Below are positions 1 through 8,263 of a stretch of 64,000 nucleotides of DNA, in pieces. A model generated the notes under the pieces. It worked only from the letters and a program-made list of their open reading frames with translations. It was not told where the DNA came from and searched no databases. Position 1 is the first letter of the stretch; the number at the start of each line of letters is the position of its first letter. Origin of the DNA: Planctomycetota bacterium (GTDB lineage Bacteria; Planctomycetota; UBA1135; GCA-002686595); contig JACKHT010000006.1 of NCBI GenBank assembly GCA_020638855.1, positions 91,046 to 155,045 of the forward strand, read 5' to 3'. Made by a program: the position numbers and the translations under genes.

Positions 1-174
1 CTGGGACCTTCGCCCGATCGCGGGGGGCCTCATATCGTTCCCACTGTAGGCCCCCACCGGATCAAAACGAAGGGCTGGATAGGTCTCCAATATGCCAAAC
101 AGGCGGGAGTGTGGAAGTGGTACAAGCATGACTTGGCTCTCTGGTCGAAAGATCCTCTCAGGGGGCAACGTTAA
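1..174 (+). CDS. possible C-terminal fragment of a gene entering from the left edge
   Basis: The first reading frame is open from base 1 to a TAA at 172-174, giving 57 residues that end in LALWSKDPLRGQR. The segment is rich in Trp, Lys and Arg (GWIGLQYAKQAGVWKWYKH) and reads like the tail of a real protein. No start is visible because it begins outside the window, and the open stretch is short enough to occur by chance. I do not recognise the family. After the stop, 175-291 is non-coding and leads into the next gene. Confidence 0.35.
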   Translation: MGPSPDRGGPHIVPTVGPHRIKTKGWIGLQYAKQAGVWKWYKHDLALWSKDPLRGQR

Positions 175-291
175 GACCCGACGATATGCCCTTGAGTTGC
201 ACCTCCACTCTGGGCTTTCGGCTTTGGCTTCCACACGCAAGCCAGTCAGTCCCGTTTGCTATCGTGTAGGACCCAAGCGGACGACCCCACC

Positions 292-690
292 ATGACCGGC
301 GAACGCGACCTCCCCACGCTCCTCGCCCAACTGGCGCCCGTTCTGATGGAAGGCGAATTCGTGTTCCTCAGCTTTCCCGATGCGCACTACGGGGACCACG
401 CCGAGCTGGCCCCCGTTGCGGCCTGCCGAGAGTCCGAGGGCTGGACCCTGGTCGTACCCAAGGCCACGGCCGATGCCCATGGCCTCGCCTACCAAGGCAC
501 CTTCCAAGCCATCACCCTGAGCGTGCACTCCAGCCTGCAGGCGATCGGCTTGACGGCGTGGGTGGCGCAAAGGCTCGCCGAACATCAGATCAGCGCGAAT
601 GTCGTCGCTGGTTTCTACCATGACCACATTTTTGTCCCGACCGGGGATTCCGAACGCGCCTTGATTGCCCTAAAGCAGGAGCTCCCTTAA
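292..690 (+). CDS. ACT domain-containing protein (small stand-alone type)
   Basis: A 132-residue protein made almost entirely of one ACT-like unit. This stand-alone type (formerly DUF2241) is about 130 residues in other bacteria and probably binds a small ligand such as an amino acid; the ligand is not known. Recognisable stretches are the start PTLLAQLAPVL followed by EFVFLSF, the central FQAITLSVHSSLQAIGLTA and the end ISANVVAGFYHDHIFVP, which are typical of the family. The ATG at 292 is preferred over an upstream GTG-type start at 256 because the domain begins there. No Shine-Dalgarno is visible. The next gene starts 52 bases downstream on the same strand, so the two may be co-transcribed. 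Confidence 0.85.
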   Translation: MTGERDLPTLLAQLAPVLMEGEFVFLSFPDAHYGDHAELAPVAACRESEGWTLVVPKATADAHGLAYQGTFQAITLSVHSSLQAIGLTAWVAQRLAEHQISANVVAGFYHDHIFVPTGDSERALIALKQELP

Positions 691-742
691 GGGAACTTGT
701 GATTCGATCCCCACCTCGACTCCCCTTGCCGACAAACTCCCC

Positions 743-1540
743 ATGCATGTGACCCACCACGCCGGCTGCGATTTGCACCATGTCTTCCACGGCAAGGGCC
801 CCGCCGCGCTCTTCTTGCATGGTTTCCCGCTCGACCACACCATGTGGAGCGACCAACTTCCTGCGCTCGCAGACCTGCGCGAGTGCATCGCGCCGGACCT
901 GCGCGGGTTTGGACGGTCCGAGGCCAGCACGAACGCCGTGCTCACGATGGACCAAATCGCCAGCGACGCCGCCGCGGTCTTGGATGCACGCGGCATCGAA
1001 ACGGTGGACCTCATCGGTTTCTCGATGGGTGGCTACGCCGCCCTAGCCTTCGCGGAGCACTACCCCAAGCGGTTGCGCTCACTGGTCTTGATCGATACGC
1101 GCGCGGGCGCGGACGATGCTGCCGGCCAAGCCAAACGCAAGGCCTCCGCCGAGCGCCTGGTCGAAGTGGGCCGTTTGGCCTGGGGCACCGACACAATCGC
1201 CGCGCTGCTGGCCCCAAACGCTGCGCTCGGCGCGCGTGCCCGCATGCGGACGATGATCGAGCACACCCCCTATGAAACAATCGTGGCCGCCCAGTTGGGC
1301 ATGGCAGAACGGCCCGATCGGACGCGGGTGCTCGCCACGATTTCGGTGCCGACCACGGTCATCGTCGGGGAACTCGACGCGCTCACTCCCCCCGATCAAG
1401 CGCGCGCCATGGTCGCGACGCTACCCAACGCGAAGCTCGTCGTGGTACCCGGCGCGGGTCACATGTCCCCCATCGAAGCCCCCGAAGCGGTGATCGCCGC
1501 CCTACGCGGGCACTTCCAGAGTTTGCCCACTTTGGGGTAG
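743..1540 (+). CDS. alpha/beta-fold hydrolase
   Basis: A 265-residue cytoplasmic alpha/beta hydrolase of the single-domain esterase/lactonase-like class. HGFP at residues 26-29 supplies the oxyanion hole, GFSMGG places the nucleophile at Ser94, GELDALTP gives a candidate acid at Asp212, and GAGHM gives the catalytic base at His240. The cap region (about 120-195) is Ala-rich and basic. The substrate cannot be told from sequence; 3-oxoadipate enol-lactonase-like and carboxylesterase-like proteins share this plan. It follows the ACT gene on the same strand with a 52-bp gap. The ATG start is the only sensible one before the first beta strand. Confidence 0.9.
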   Translation: MHVTHHAGCDLHHVFHGKGPAALFLHGFPLDHTMWSDQLPALADLRECIAPDLRGFGRSEASTNAVLTMDQIASDAAAVLDARGIETVDLIGFSMGGYAALAFAEHYPKRLRSLVLIDTRAGADDAAGQAKRKASAERLVEVGRLAWGTDTIAALLAPNAALGARARMRTMIEHTPYETIVAAQLGMAERPDRTRVLATISVPTTVIVGELDALTPPDQARAMVATLPNAKLVVVPGAGHMSPIEAPEAVIAALRGHFQSLPTLG

Positions 1541-1660
1541 GTACGAAGGTAGGGACTCGAACGCCTGCGTTGGCCGAGCCAACAGCCCCCCTGCCAACAT
1601 CACCGCGTCGCCTGTTGGAGGTCGTTTCCAATCCAAGCGAGAGGCGCTAGGCTGACAGCG

Positions 1661-2191
1661 ATGAGTTTCCCCTCGAAGGCTGTCTGGGCAGCATGTTGGC
1701 TGCTTCTCTTGTTGTTCCCGGTAAGCTGTTCGAAGACTTCCCAGAGGCCGGATCCTACCCCTAGCGACGCTGCGAAGGCTAGCACGCCGATCGAGCCGAT
1801 TCGCATCTACTTGAGCCGGTCTGGGTGCTATGGGACTTGCCCGGTCTATTCGGTTGTGGCCGACCAAACGGGCCAGGTGACCTTCTCGGGAGAGAGGTAC
1901 GTGAAATCCGAGGGGCGGCACTCCTACACCATCGAACCCAGCGTCGTACGCACCTTAGCGGACGAGCTCTTGGATGCCGGGTTCCTCGATTTCACGCAGG
2001 AGCAAGTCGACGATTGCCAGGAAGAGTGGACCGATGATTCTTCGGTCGTGCTCACCTTGGAGTATGGCGACACCAAGCACGCGACCAACCACTACCTGGG
2101 GTGCACGGGCGGTCCAATCCACGAACTCCTGACCCACCTGGAAGATCGCGTCGACGAAGCCCTGCAGACCAAGCAGTGGATTGGGGAGTGA
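1661..2191 (+). CDS. DUF6438 domain lipoprotein
   Basis: A 176-residue predicted lipoprotein. A hydrophobic stretch at residues 8-20 leads to a lipobox ending at Cys23, followed by a Pro/Thr/Ser linker to about residue 45. The rest matches DUF6438: IRIYLSRSGCYGTCPVYSV near the start of the domain, then a G..TFSGERYV strand and a C-terminal helical part. The Cys-Tyr-Gly-x-Cys-Pro motif is the family hallmark. A further Cys pair lies in the second half (DDCQEEW and LGCTGG). Function of the family is unknown. The gene stands alone between short non-coding gaps. Confidence 0.8.
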   Translation: MSFPSKAVWAACWLLLLLFPVSCSKTSQRPDPTPSDAAKASTPIEPIRIYLSRSGCYGTCPVYSVVADQTGQVTFSGERYVKSEGRHSYTIEPSVVRTLADELLDAGFLDFTQEQVDDCQEEWTDDSSVVLTLEYGDTKHATNHYLGCTGGPIHELLTHLEDRVDEALQTKQWIGE

Positions 2192-2334
2192 AAGCGCGAG
2201 GCGCAGTTGCTACAGGGTTTCCACGACCCAGAACTTCCAACTGGAATTTCCAACTGGGCCCACCGGCTAGATCTCATCCGCCCTTGAGGCCTTGGACCCT
2301 GCACCGTGCGTGTCCAACCCCAGAGTCGGAAACC

Positions 2335-3132
2335 ATGCGACGGGACTCCGTGGGCTTGCCCGTTCCTGGCCCGCTCCCGGTGGCATCGCTAGCCCGTGGC
2401 GACGTATCGTGGGCCCAAGACATGGCTCGTTTCCAGATACCCAGCGGCTACTCCCGCATCCACATCGTAACCAGCTTCGAAGAGCTGGTCGCGACTCCCT
2501 TGGTCGCCGGCACCAACGCCCTGTGTTGGCCGAGGGAGCTTCCCGGCGACTTTGGGGAAGTCGTGAAAGCCTTGGGGCCCGGTGCGGGGATCGAGGACCT
2601 GGATGATGCGCGGATCGCCAAGTTGAAACTGAGCGCGGCTGGGCGCAGAGCCGCCGAGCTGCTGCTCGAAGACCAGCGCAGGTTGCGCGACCTCCACCTC
2701 GACCCCGTACTCAATGCCATCCACGAGTACCGCCGCGACGAAGGACCTGGCCCGGTCTCCACCGACGTGTTTTCGTTCCACGTCGATAGCGCGCCGGTCG
2801 AGACCGACACGTGGCTCTGCTCGTACTTCGGGGCACCCACCGAGGGCCTACGCAACGACCAAGCGCGCCGGCACGTGGACCTTCCCAAGACGCGCGCTGC
2901 GCTCCTGGAGCGTTTTGGAGGCGAGGATGCAGGCGAATTCAGCGAGTACCTGCGCGAGCACCACTTCGACCTGCACTACGCGGCCGAACCGAACGCGGAA
3001 CCCTTCTCGTTCGGGTTGGGGAATCTGTGGCGCGTGGCCGTGCAGTGGCCCGGTTGCCCCGTCCCCGCTTTCATCCACCGCGCCCCCGCGATGGTCCCTG
3101 GCCAGCCGCCACGCTTGCTCTTGATCAGCTAG
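2335..3132 (+). CDS. DUF1826-like protein
   Basis: A protein of 265 residues from ATG 2335, or 236 from ATG 2422, where the conserved part begins (MARFQIPSGYSRIHIVTSF). The middle contains DVFSFHVDSAPV followed by WLCSYFGAPTEGL, and the C-terminus has VPAFIHRAPAM and PPRLLLIS. This order (a His-x-Asp, a Cys-Ser-Tyr-Phe-Gly strand, then His-Arg near the end) resembles DUF1826, a family sometimes linked with zinc-dependent gene sets. The assignment is by motif order only. An open frame extends upstream to 2101 but would overlap the DUF6438 gene, so it was not used. Confidence 0.6.
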   Translation: MRRDSVGLPVPGPLPVASLARGDVSWAQDMARFQIPSGYSRIHIVTSFEELVATPLVAGTNALCWPRELPGDFGEVVKALGPGAGIEDLDDARIAKLKLSAAGRRAAELLLEDQRRLRDLHLDPVLNAIHEYRRDEGPGPVSTDVFSFHVDSAPVETDTWLCSYFGAPTEGLRNDQARRHVDLPKTRAALLERFGGEDAGEFSEYLREHHFDLHYAAEPNAEPFSFGLGNLWRVAVQWPGCPVPAFIHRAPAMVPGQPPRLLLIS

Positions 3133-3196
3133 CAGGCTCCTGCCCACCCATCCAGTTCCCCTGCTTCCGCGCAAAGTACCCCAGACTGATCCAGAA

Positions 3197-3232
3197 GGGC
3201 CGTGACCGCAGGAAGTCCTGCTGCCACGGCCC
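3197..3232. terminator. hairpin between convergent genes
   Basis: GGGCCGTG at 3197-3204 pairs with CACGGCCC at 3225-3232, and an inner GCAGGA/TCCTGC pair extends the stem. It sits in the 125-bp gap between the DUF1826-like gene and the convergent secreted-protein gene. There is no T-tract, so it may be a bidirectional transcript end rather than a classic intrinsic terminator. Confidence 0.45.
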
Positions 3233-3257
3233 CTCGATCCTTCGCTAGCTACGCAGC

Positions 3258-4328
3258 CTAGGGGAACGTGATCGAAACCCCGCTCGAAAGATTGGAGGCA
3301 CCCGCGCCAGCCGGAGTGTCGCGGTACCAAGCTTGGAAGTGCCAGGTTTCGCCCGCCACAATGGAGGGGCTCCCCGGCAGGGGCAAGGTCAAAGGAACAT
3401 CAAAGCCACTCCCCACGGTGGACGTTCCACCCAGGTTTTGCATGACCCCACCCGCGTCGAACTGTCCCAGCGAAAAGCGATCGCTGCCCGATAGGTTGTA
3501 GCGTCCCAGCGGGTCGACCGAATCCATGCACAGCGTCCCGTTCCCCAGCGTGATGCCAGGGCTCGTGATCGAGGTACCCACCAGGAAGTACCCGAACTCG
3601 GCCGTCGGCCCGTTGGACACCTCCAGGTGCAAGTCCGCTCCCAGCCCCGTTCCGACGCTGGCCTCGATTTGGGCCGAAAGGCCCGTCGAGTTCACCGCCG
3701 CCGGATCGCAGAACGGCGTCCCGACCGTGGTGGTGAGCGCTTCTATCGAAAGGGATTGGATGTCGGCGACCAGCAGCTGGCCCATGGTGAGCGGTTCTTG
3801 CAGGATCACCTTCGCCGTGTTGGCCGGGAAGGGTCCCGGGTAGGTGCCTGCGGCTTGCGCAATGTCCTGGGACGGGATCAACTGGCCGGTAGAATCGAAT
3901 ACGGCGATCACAAACGTTTCCATCGAAACGGCGGAGACTTCGCCGGTTACGAGCAAGAAGTCACCACCCATACCTTGCGGTGCGCTTGCCAAACTGACGG
4001 TGTTCGGACCCGTGTTGGTACTGATCAAGGCGCTGGCCGTACCAATCCGCATGGCCGCGTGGGCCACGTCCAAGTCGTAGGTCCAGTATTCGGGGGTCAC
4101 CACCGTAGGCACGTTGAACAACTCCATGGAGGCGATCAGCGTATCCCCCACGACGGCCCCATCGAAGGGCGCGCTGGGCGCCGTGTTGATCGTCGTCACG
4201 GTTGCGGTGACGCGGATCACGTAGTCACCCGCCGAAGCGGAGGACGCCAAAGGAAGCAGGAACAGGCCAAGGCCCAGGGCCTTGGTGCAGGGGGTGGGCA
4301 GGAGTTGCATGGGAGAGCGTCGTTGCAT
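3258..4328 (-). CDS. secreted protein with C-terminal FGYFLVG module
   Basis: A 356-residue exported protein. The N-terminus has a signal peptide with cleavage likely after SSASA near residue 33. The first half (about 34-200) is a beta-rich region of unknown fold. The last 150 residues form a module that also occurs in the protein at 26277-27443: FCDPAAVNSTGLSAQ, then LHLEVSNGP, FGYFLVG, GRYN, GQFD, GSGFDVP and AGETWHFQAWYRD. The module is probably an extracellular beta-sandwich or surface-retention unit, but this is inference. The start is ATG 4328; ATG 4310 would also keep the signal peptide. No function can be given. Confidence 0.8.
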   Translation of the reverse strand: MQRRSPMQLLPTPCTKALGLGLFLLPLASSASAGDYVIRVTATVTTINTAPSAPFDGAVVGDTLIASMELFNVPTVVTPEYWTYDLDVAHAAMRIGTASALISTNTGPNTVSLASAPQGMGGDFLLVTGEVSAVSMETFVIAVFDSTGQLIPSQDIAQAAGTYPGPFPANTAKVILQEPLTMGQLLVADIQSLSIEALTTTVGTPFCDPAAVNSTGLSAQIEASVGTGLGADLHLEVSNGPTAEFGYFLVGTSITSPGITLGNGTLCMDSVDPLGRYNLSGSDRFSLGQFDAGGVMQNLGGTSTVGSGFDVPLTLPLPGSPSIVAGETWHFQAWYRDTPAGAGASNLSSGVSITFP

Positions 4329-4554
4329 GGGGACGAGGCACGCAGGGAGCGAGCTCCCGGGGAGTGACGTGCGGAAGGCCGCCGACAGCGAGAGAGCGTC
4401 AGCAGGGCAAGAGGGCTGACTCTAGCAAGAAATCCAGCCCAGCTTGCGCTAGTTCGAGACATGCGGACGGCCTTCGCCCATGGCGCCGAGGGATCGCCCC
4501 CTGCCTCTGGTAGGAGTATCGATCTGGGACGCAGCCTGCGCGCCGACCGCGATG

Positions 4555-5586
4555 CTAGCGCTGGAACACGGGGTTGCCCGCGTTCAGGGCCTCCCAGCCA
4601 AACAAGGCCGAGACTTCCAGGAAGTGCACTTCCTTCGGGGCGGTGAGGATCCCCCCGAGCCCTTTCTGCCACACTCGCTGGGTGTCTTGCTGGCGGTTGG
4701 CGGGCGGCGACTCGATATCCCAAATGACCAGCTCGAGGATCCTTCGGGCCTGTTGGTCGGCACGCCGGCTGGCTTCGCATAGGTAGGGCAAGGCTTGGGG
4801 ACCAAGCCGCACCAAAGCTGCGGCGGCGAGCTTGGCGTCGTAGGCGATGTCGTTGTCGAACAAATGCGGCACGAGCGCCGCGCATACGCCACCCGGGTCC
4901 AAAGTACTTCCCCACCAACCGAGCAAGTGGGCGGTGAGGAAGCGACGCTGGTGGTCGGCGGAGTTCAAGTCTCGCATCAAGGCCGACTCCTGCTGCTTCC
5001 CATGCTCCAAAAGAAATTGAGCGCAGTCGACTGCGTTGGAGGCCCAAAGAGATCGTTCGGAGATGCCGTCGTTCCCCAGGCCCTCCACCGAAACTTCCAA
5101 GAGCCGCAGACTCACTTCCGCGCGCTCTTGATGGACCAAGCTTTGGAGAATGGAAGCAGCCAATTGCCGTTCTTGGTAGTGGAGCGACCAAAGTGCGTCT
5201 TCGAAGCGCGGCGGATTCTCTTCGTAGCGACTGCGCAACTGATAGCACGCCTCCCACACATCGTCTCGATCGTGCGAACTCGCCAAAATTGCGAAGAGCT
5301 CGTCGAGGGAGAGACGTCGCATAGCCGCCGCGCGTTCCCGGTCGCGATCCCGCCGGTCAAGCTCACGTCGTTCGACTCGTACCGGGGGGGCTGAGGGATC
5401 TATCCCCGTTCGTTCGATCGATGGGTCCGTCACAAAGTCCCGCAGCACGGCATCGATGGTCTTTCCATTCGCAAGCTGCATGTCGTCCAGTTGCGCATAA
5501 GCAAAGGATGGGTGCGGCGGGCGCAAAAGCCACCCCGCTACCCCCAGCAACCCGGCCAACACCATCCAACGCCCCCCGCTTCGCAT
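4555..5586 (-). CDS. exported or membrane-anchored HEAT-like helical protein
   Basis: A 343-residue protein starting with a hydrophobic segment (WMVLAGLLGVAGWLL, residues 7-21) that acts as signal or anchor. A charged stretch (RRELDRRDRDRERAAAMRR, about 72-90) is followed by an all-helical region. Repeating segments such as LAASILQSLVHQERAEVSLRL, RRFLTAHLLGWWGSTLD and KLAAAALVRLGPQALPYLCE have the periodicity of HEAT or armadillo-like repeats. Such scaffolds mediate protein contacts. No catalytic motif is visible. It lies 226 bp upstream of, and on the same strand as, the secreted-module gene at 3258-4328. Confidence 0.7.
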   Translation of the reverse strand: MRSGGRWMVLAGLLGVAGWLLRPPHPSFAYAQLDDMQLANGKTIDAVLRDFVTDPSIERTGIDPSAPPVRVERRELDRRDRDRERAAAMRRLSLDELFAILASSHDRDDVWEACYQLRSRYEENPPRFEDALWSLHYQERQLAASILQSLVHQERAEVSLRLLEVSVEGLGNDGISERSLWASNAVDCAQFLLEHGKQQESALMRDLNSADHQRRFLTAHLLGWWGSTLDPGGVCAALVPHLFDNDIAYDAKLAAAALVRLGPQALPYLCEASRRADQQARRILELVIWDIESPPANRQQDTQRVWQKGLGGILTAPKEVHFLEVSALFGWEALNAGNPVFQR

Positions 5587-5834
5587 CCTTGGATCCTAGG
5601 GGAGCGCAGGCCCAGCCCGGGATGGGCTCCGAAGGGATCCTGGGCCGACCCCGAAATCGGGATCTAGGCAAGCCGGCCCCATTCGCCAACCGGCCAACCT
5701 AGGCCAAGCGGCTCCAGCAGCCGCGGATCGCAATCGGGGTTCGCATGCAACTTCCTGCGCGGGCCCACCCGCGCTGGATCACAAACCTCCAGATAGCCAG
5801 CGCACCGGATGTCCGCTACAACCCGAGTCCAACC

Positions 5835-6773
5835 ATGCTGTACCGAATTCCATTCCTTCCATGGCTGCTCGTCGCCACCGTCGTGGGATGCAGCCCGCGC
5901 TTGGCGGAGCCCACAAGCGAGCACCCTTCCTCCGGCAAACAGCAACCCATCGTGAGGAAGGTGGATCACATCTTGCTCGAATCCACCGACGCACGCGCTT
6001 TGTTCGTGCTGCTCAGCGAATCGTTGCAAATGCCCGTCTCTTGGCCCATGGCCGACTTCGGTGATTTCGCGAGCGGGGGTGTGTCGCTGGGCAACGTCCA
6101 GCTGGAGGTCCTAAGGGCTGGGGACAGGATTGCGGACGAGCCACGAGCGCGCTTCTTGGGGTTCGCGCTCGAGCCGGAGCCCCTCGAACGCAGCCTGCCC
6201 GAGCTTCGGACACGCCAGATCCCCTTCGGCCAGCCAGCACCCTTTCGATCACGGCGCCTTTTGGACATGGGCAAGACGCTCTGGACCACGGTCTCGATGC
6301 CCACGATTTCGCGGGATGCTGCGGAAATCTTCCTGTGCGAGTACGCCAGCGAGCCGGAGGATGATCAAACATCCGACGAAGGCGCCCCCCCGACTCCAGC
6401 TGGAGGTCCCTTATCAATTCGGAAGGCACGCGAAATCGTCTACGGCACGACCGATCCGCAAGCATTGCACGATGCGTGGCGCGCGCTGCTTGACGAGTCG
6501 AGCTTCCAAGCGCCAGATACTTGGTTGCTAGGATCCGGCCCCGCGATCCGCATTGTCCTAGCGGATAGCAACTCGATCCGAGCCTTGGTGATCCAGGTGG
6601 CTTCGCTCGCGCAGGCCCGGAGCTTCTTGGAGAGCCTCGCGATTCCGATGCGAGAAGATGCCGCCGCGATCACCCTCCACGCACCCTCGCTTGCGGGAGC
6701 CACCATCACCCTCGTGCAGGGCGACGACGCACCGGGGCAACCCTCCGGCGAAGCCGCTCCCCTACCCCATTAA
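5835..6773 (+). CDS. VOC/glyoxalase-like lipoprotein
   Basis: A 312-residue predicted lipoprotein starting at ATG 5835. Residues 1-18 are hydrophobic and end in VVGC, with Cys19 as the lipidation site. After a short linker, IVRKVDHILLESTDARALF begins a vicinal-oxygen-chelate type fold, and a second related unit seems to begin near EIVYGTTDPQALHDAWRAL. The usual metal-binding His/Glu set is not fully preserved, so catalytic activity is doubtful. The gene is convergent with the next one (34-bp gap) and no partner is apparent. An in-frame upstream ATG-like start at 5745 lacks a signal peptide and was rejected. Confidence 0.65.
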   Translation: MLYRIPFLPWLLVATVVGCSPRLAEPTSEHPSSGKQQPIVRKVDHILLESTDARALFVLLSESLQMPVSWPMADFGDFASGGVSLGNVQLEVLRAGDRIADEPRARFLGFALEPEPLERSLPELRTRQIPFGQPAPFRSRRLLDMGKTLWTTVSMPTISRDAAEIFLCEYASEPEDDQTSDEGAPPTPAGGPLSIRKAREIVYGTTDPQALHDAWRALLDESSFQAPDTWLLGSGPAIRIVLADSNSIRALVIQVASLAQARSFLESLAIPMREDAAAITLHAPSLAGATITLVQGDDAPGQPSGEAAPLPH

Positions 6774-6807
6774 GGGCGAGGAGCTCTCGTCCCGGCTTGC
6801 TCAGGGT

Positions 6808-8010
6808 TCACTCGTCGGTTTCCACCCGGAAGTACGGCAAGGGGCCATCGATGGGGCTCCACTTTCGACTCCAAGGGTTGCTATGACTCCCCGTCTCAAC
6901 CTGCACTTCGATCGACGCATTGCGCCAAGTGATTGCGGGATGCTGATCATCGATCAAGACGGGGTACGAGCTTACCGAGAGATTGGACGCATTCGGGTCG
7001 ATTGGCAACCCGTCGGATTGGACCACATGCTGCAGGATTTCCTCCCTGCTCACGTACAGGCCCGCAAGCCGCTCGCCCTCGCCGGGCAATCGATTCACCG
7101 AGAGCGTAACCACGCCTTGGTCGCCAACGCGGACATAGAAGCGATACATGCGGCTGGCCGAGCGCGTGTTCCCGCGCAAGGATCCCAAGAGGAAGCCGTT
7201 TGGACCTGCTTGGCGCGGTTCCCAACGCCTTTCGCTCCGGCTTCCATAGGAGCCGCCCATCCCACTGACGACGAGGTAGTGGTCGCCGGTCGTGGTACGC
7301 GGGACGAGCCAAGGCGGGGACTCGGGGGTCTTCAACCGGCTCGAGGATCCCGCAGACTTCACCTCGATGTTCTCCAATCGCACCCCGTGGATATCCCACA
7401 TTTCCAAGTAGGTATCCACATTGCGCGGGGGGCGAACCTGCACGACGTGCGAGGTCCAACTTCCACCGACGAGGAACGAATCGGGATACTCGGATCCCGC
7501 AGCGGCGTCGAGAAAGACGGTGCGGTAGGCGCCAGCCGGTAGCTGTCCGAATTCGGTGCCTTCTTGCTCGACACGCAAGGTCGCTTGCAATTGATCTCCG
7601 GCCGACCAGTGGACGTTGCCCGGGGCTCCCAGCCGCCAAAGTTGGACTTTGCCTGCCAAGGGCTCGCCGGATTCCGCGTCCTCCAATCTCAAGAGCAGCG
7701 TGCACTCACCAACCTCAACCGGGTCCTCGGGGGGCATCATGGAGCCGGAAGTCTCGGCCGGTTCGGCGGGAGCCGCTGCGGGCACTTCGGTTGCATCCTG
7801 CGCGGTTGGGGGTTCCGCGACCTTGCGCTCCGCTTCGCCGCTCTTGGAGCCAGAAGCCAGCAGTGGAGCGGGTTCGCCTGCCTCCAGAGCACCCGCGGGC
7901 GCCTGGAAATCCGGAACCTTGGCACTCCAACCCGAAACAGCCGGACGCGCCAGATAGAAGGTCAGCACCCCCAGCGAGGCGAGCAATAGGATCCAAATCG
8001 GTCGCCGCAT
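6808..8010 (-). CDS. membrane-anchored beta-rich protein of unknown function
   Basis: A 400-residue protein with a single N-terminal membrane segment (RRPIWILLLASLGVLTFYLA), a Pro/Ala/Glu-rich linker (about 30-110) and a large beta-rich domain outside the membrane. The segment CTLLLRLEDAESGEPLAGKV resembles carboxypeptidase-regulatory or Cna-B-like sandwiches that present a prealbumin-like fold. The ATG at 8010 has GGAG five bases upstream; the frame continues to a TTG at 8109, but that start adds a low-complexity leader before the anchor and lacks a site. Function unknown. Confidence 0.65.
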   Translation of the reverse strand: MRRPIWILLLASLGVLTFYLARPAVSGWSAKVPDFQAPAGALEAGEPAPLLASGSKSGEAERKVAEPPTAQDATEVPAAAPAEPAETSGSMMPPEDPVEVGECTLLLRLEDAESGEPLAGKVQLWRLGAPGNVHWSAGDQLQATLRVEQEGTEFGQLPAGAYRTVFLDAAAGSEYPDSFLVGGSWTSHVVQVRPPRNVDTYLEMWDIHGVRLENIEVKSAGSSSRLKTPESPPWLVPRTTTGDHYLVVSGMGGSYGSRSERRWEPRQAGPNGFLLGSLRGNTRSASRMYRFYVRVGDQGVVTLSVNRLPGEGERLAGLYVSREEILQHVVQSDGLPIDPNASNLSVSSYPVLIDDQHPAITWRNASIEVQVETGSHSNPWSRKWSPIDGPLPYFRVETDE

Positions 8011-8263
8011 GGGCGCTCCAACGCGCGGGGCCTGGGGTGGTTCACTAGGAATGGGCGAAGCTTGGAGTGAGCTTTCGCTTGAGGCCACCCCGGTGGTTGC
8101 GAGTGGCAAGGGGACCCGAATGGTGCGGAATGAATGAGCTAGAAAGCAGGTCGCCAGCGGTCCGAAGTCGCCCGAACCTCGATTTTCGGTGCTCCAGGCC
8201 AGCCAACTCGGGCTCCCGCCGAAAGGTTCGCTGGGCCTGGAGCAAAGACTCCAACTCCGAAGC

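Noticed and set aside
92..295. Short plus-strand frame before the ACT gene
   Set aside because: Its start is internal to a better frame at 1-174 and its composition is not protein-like.
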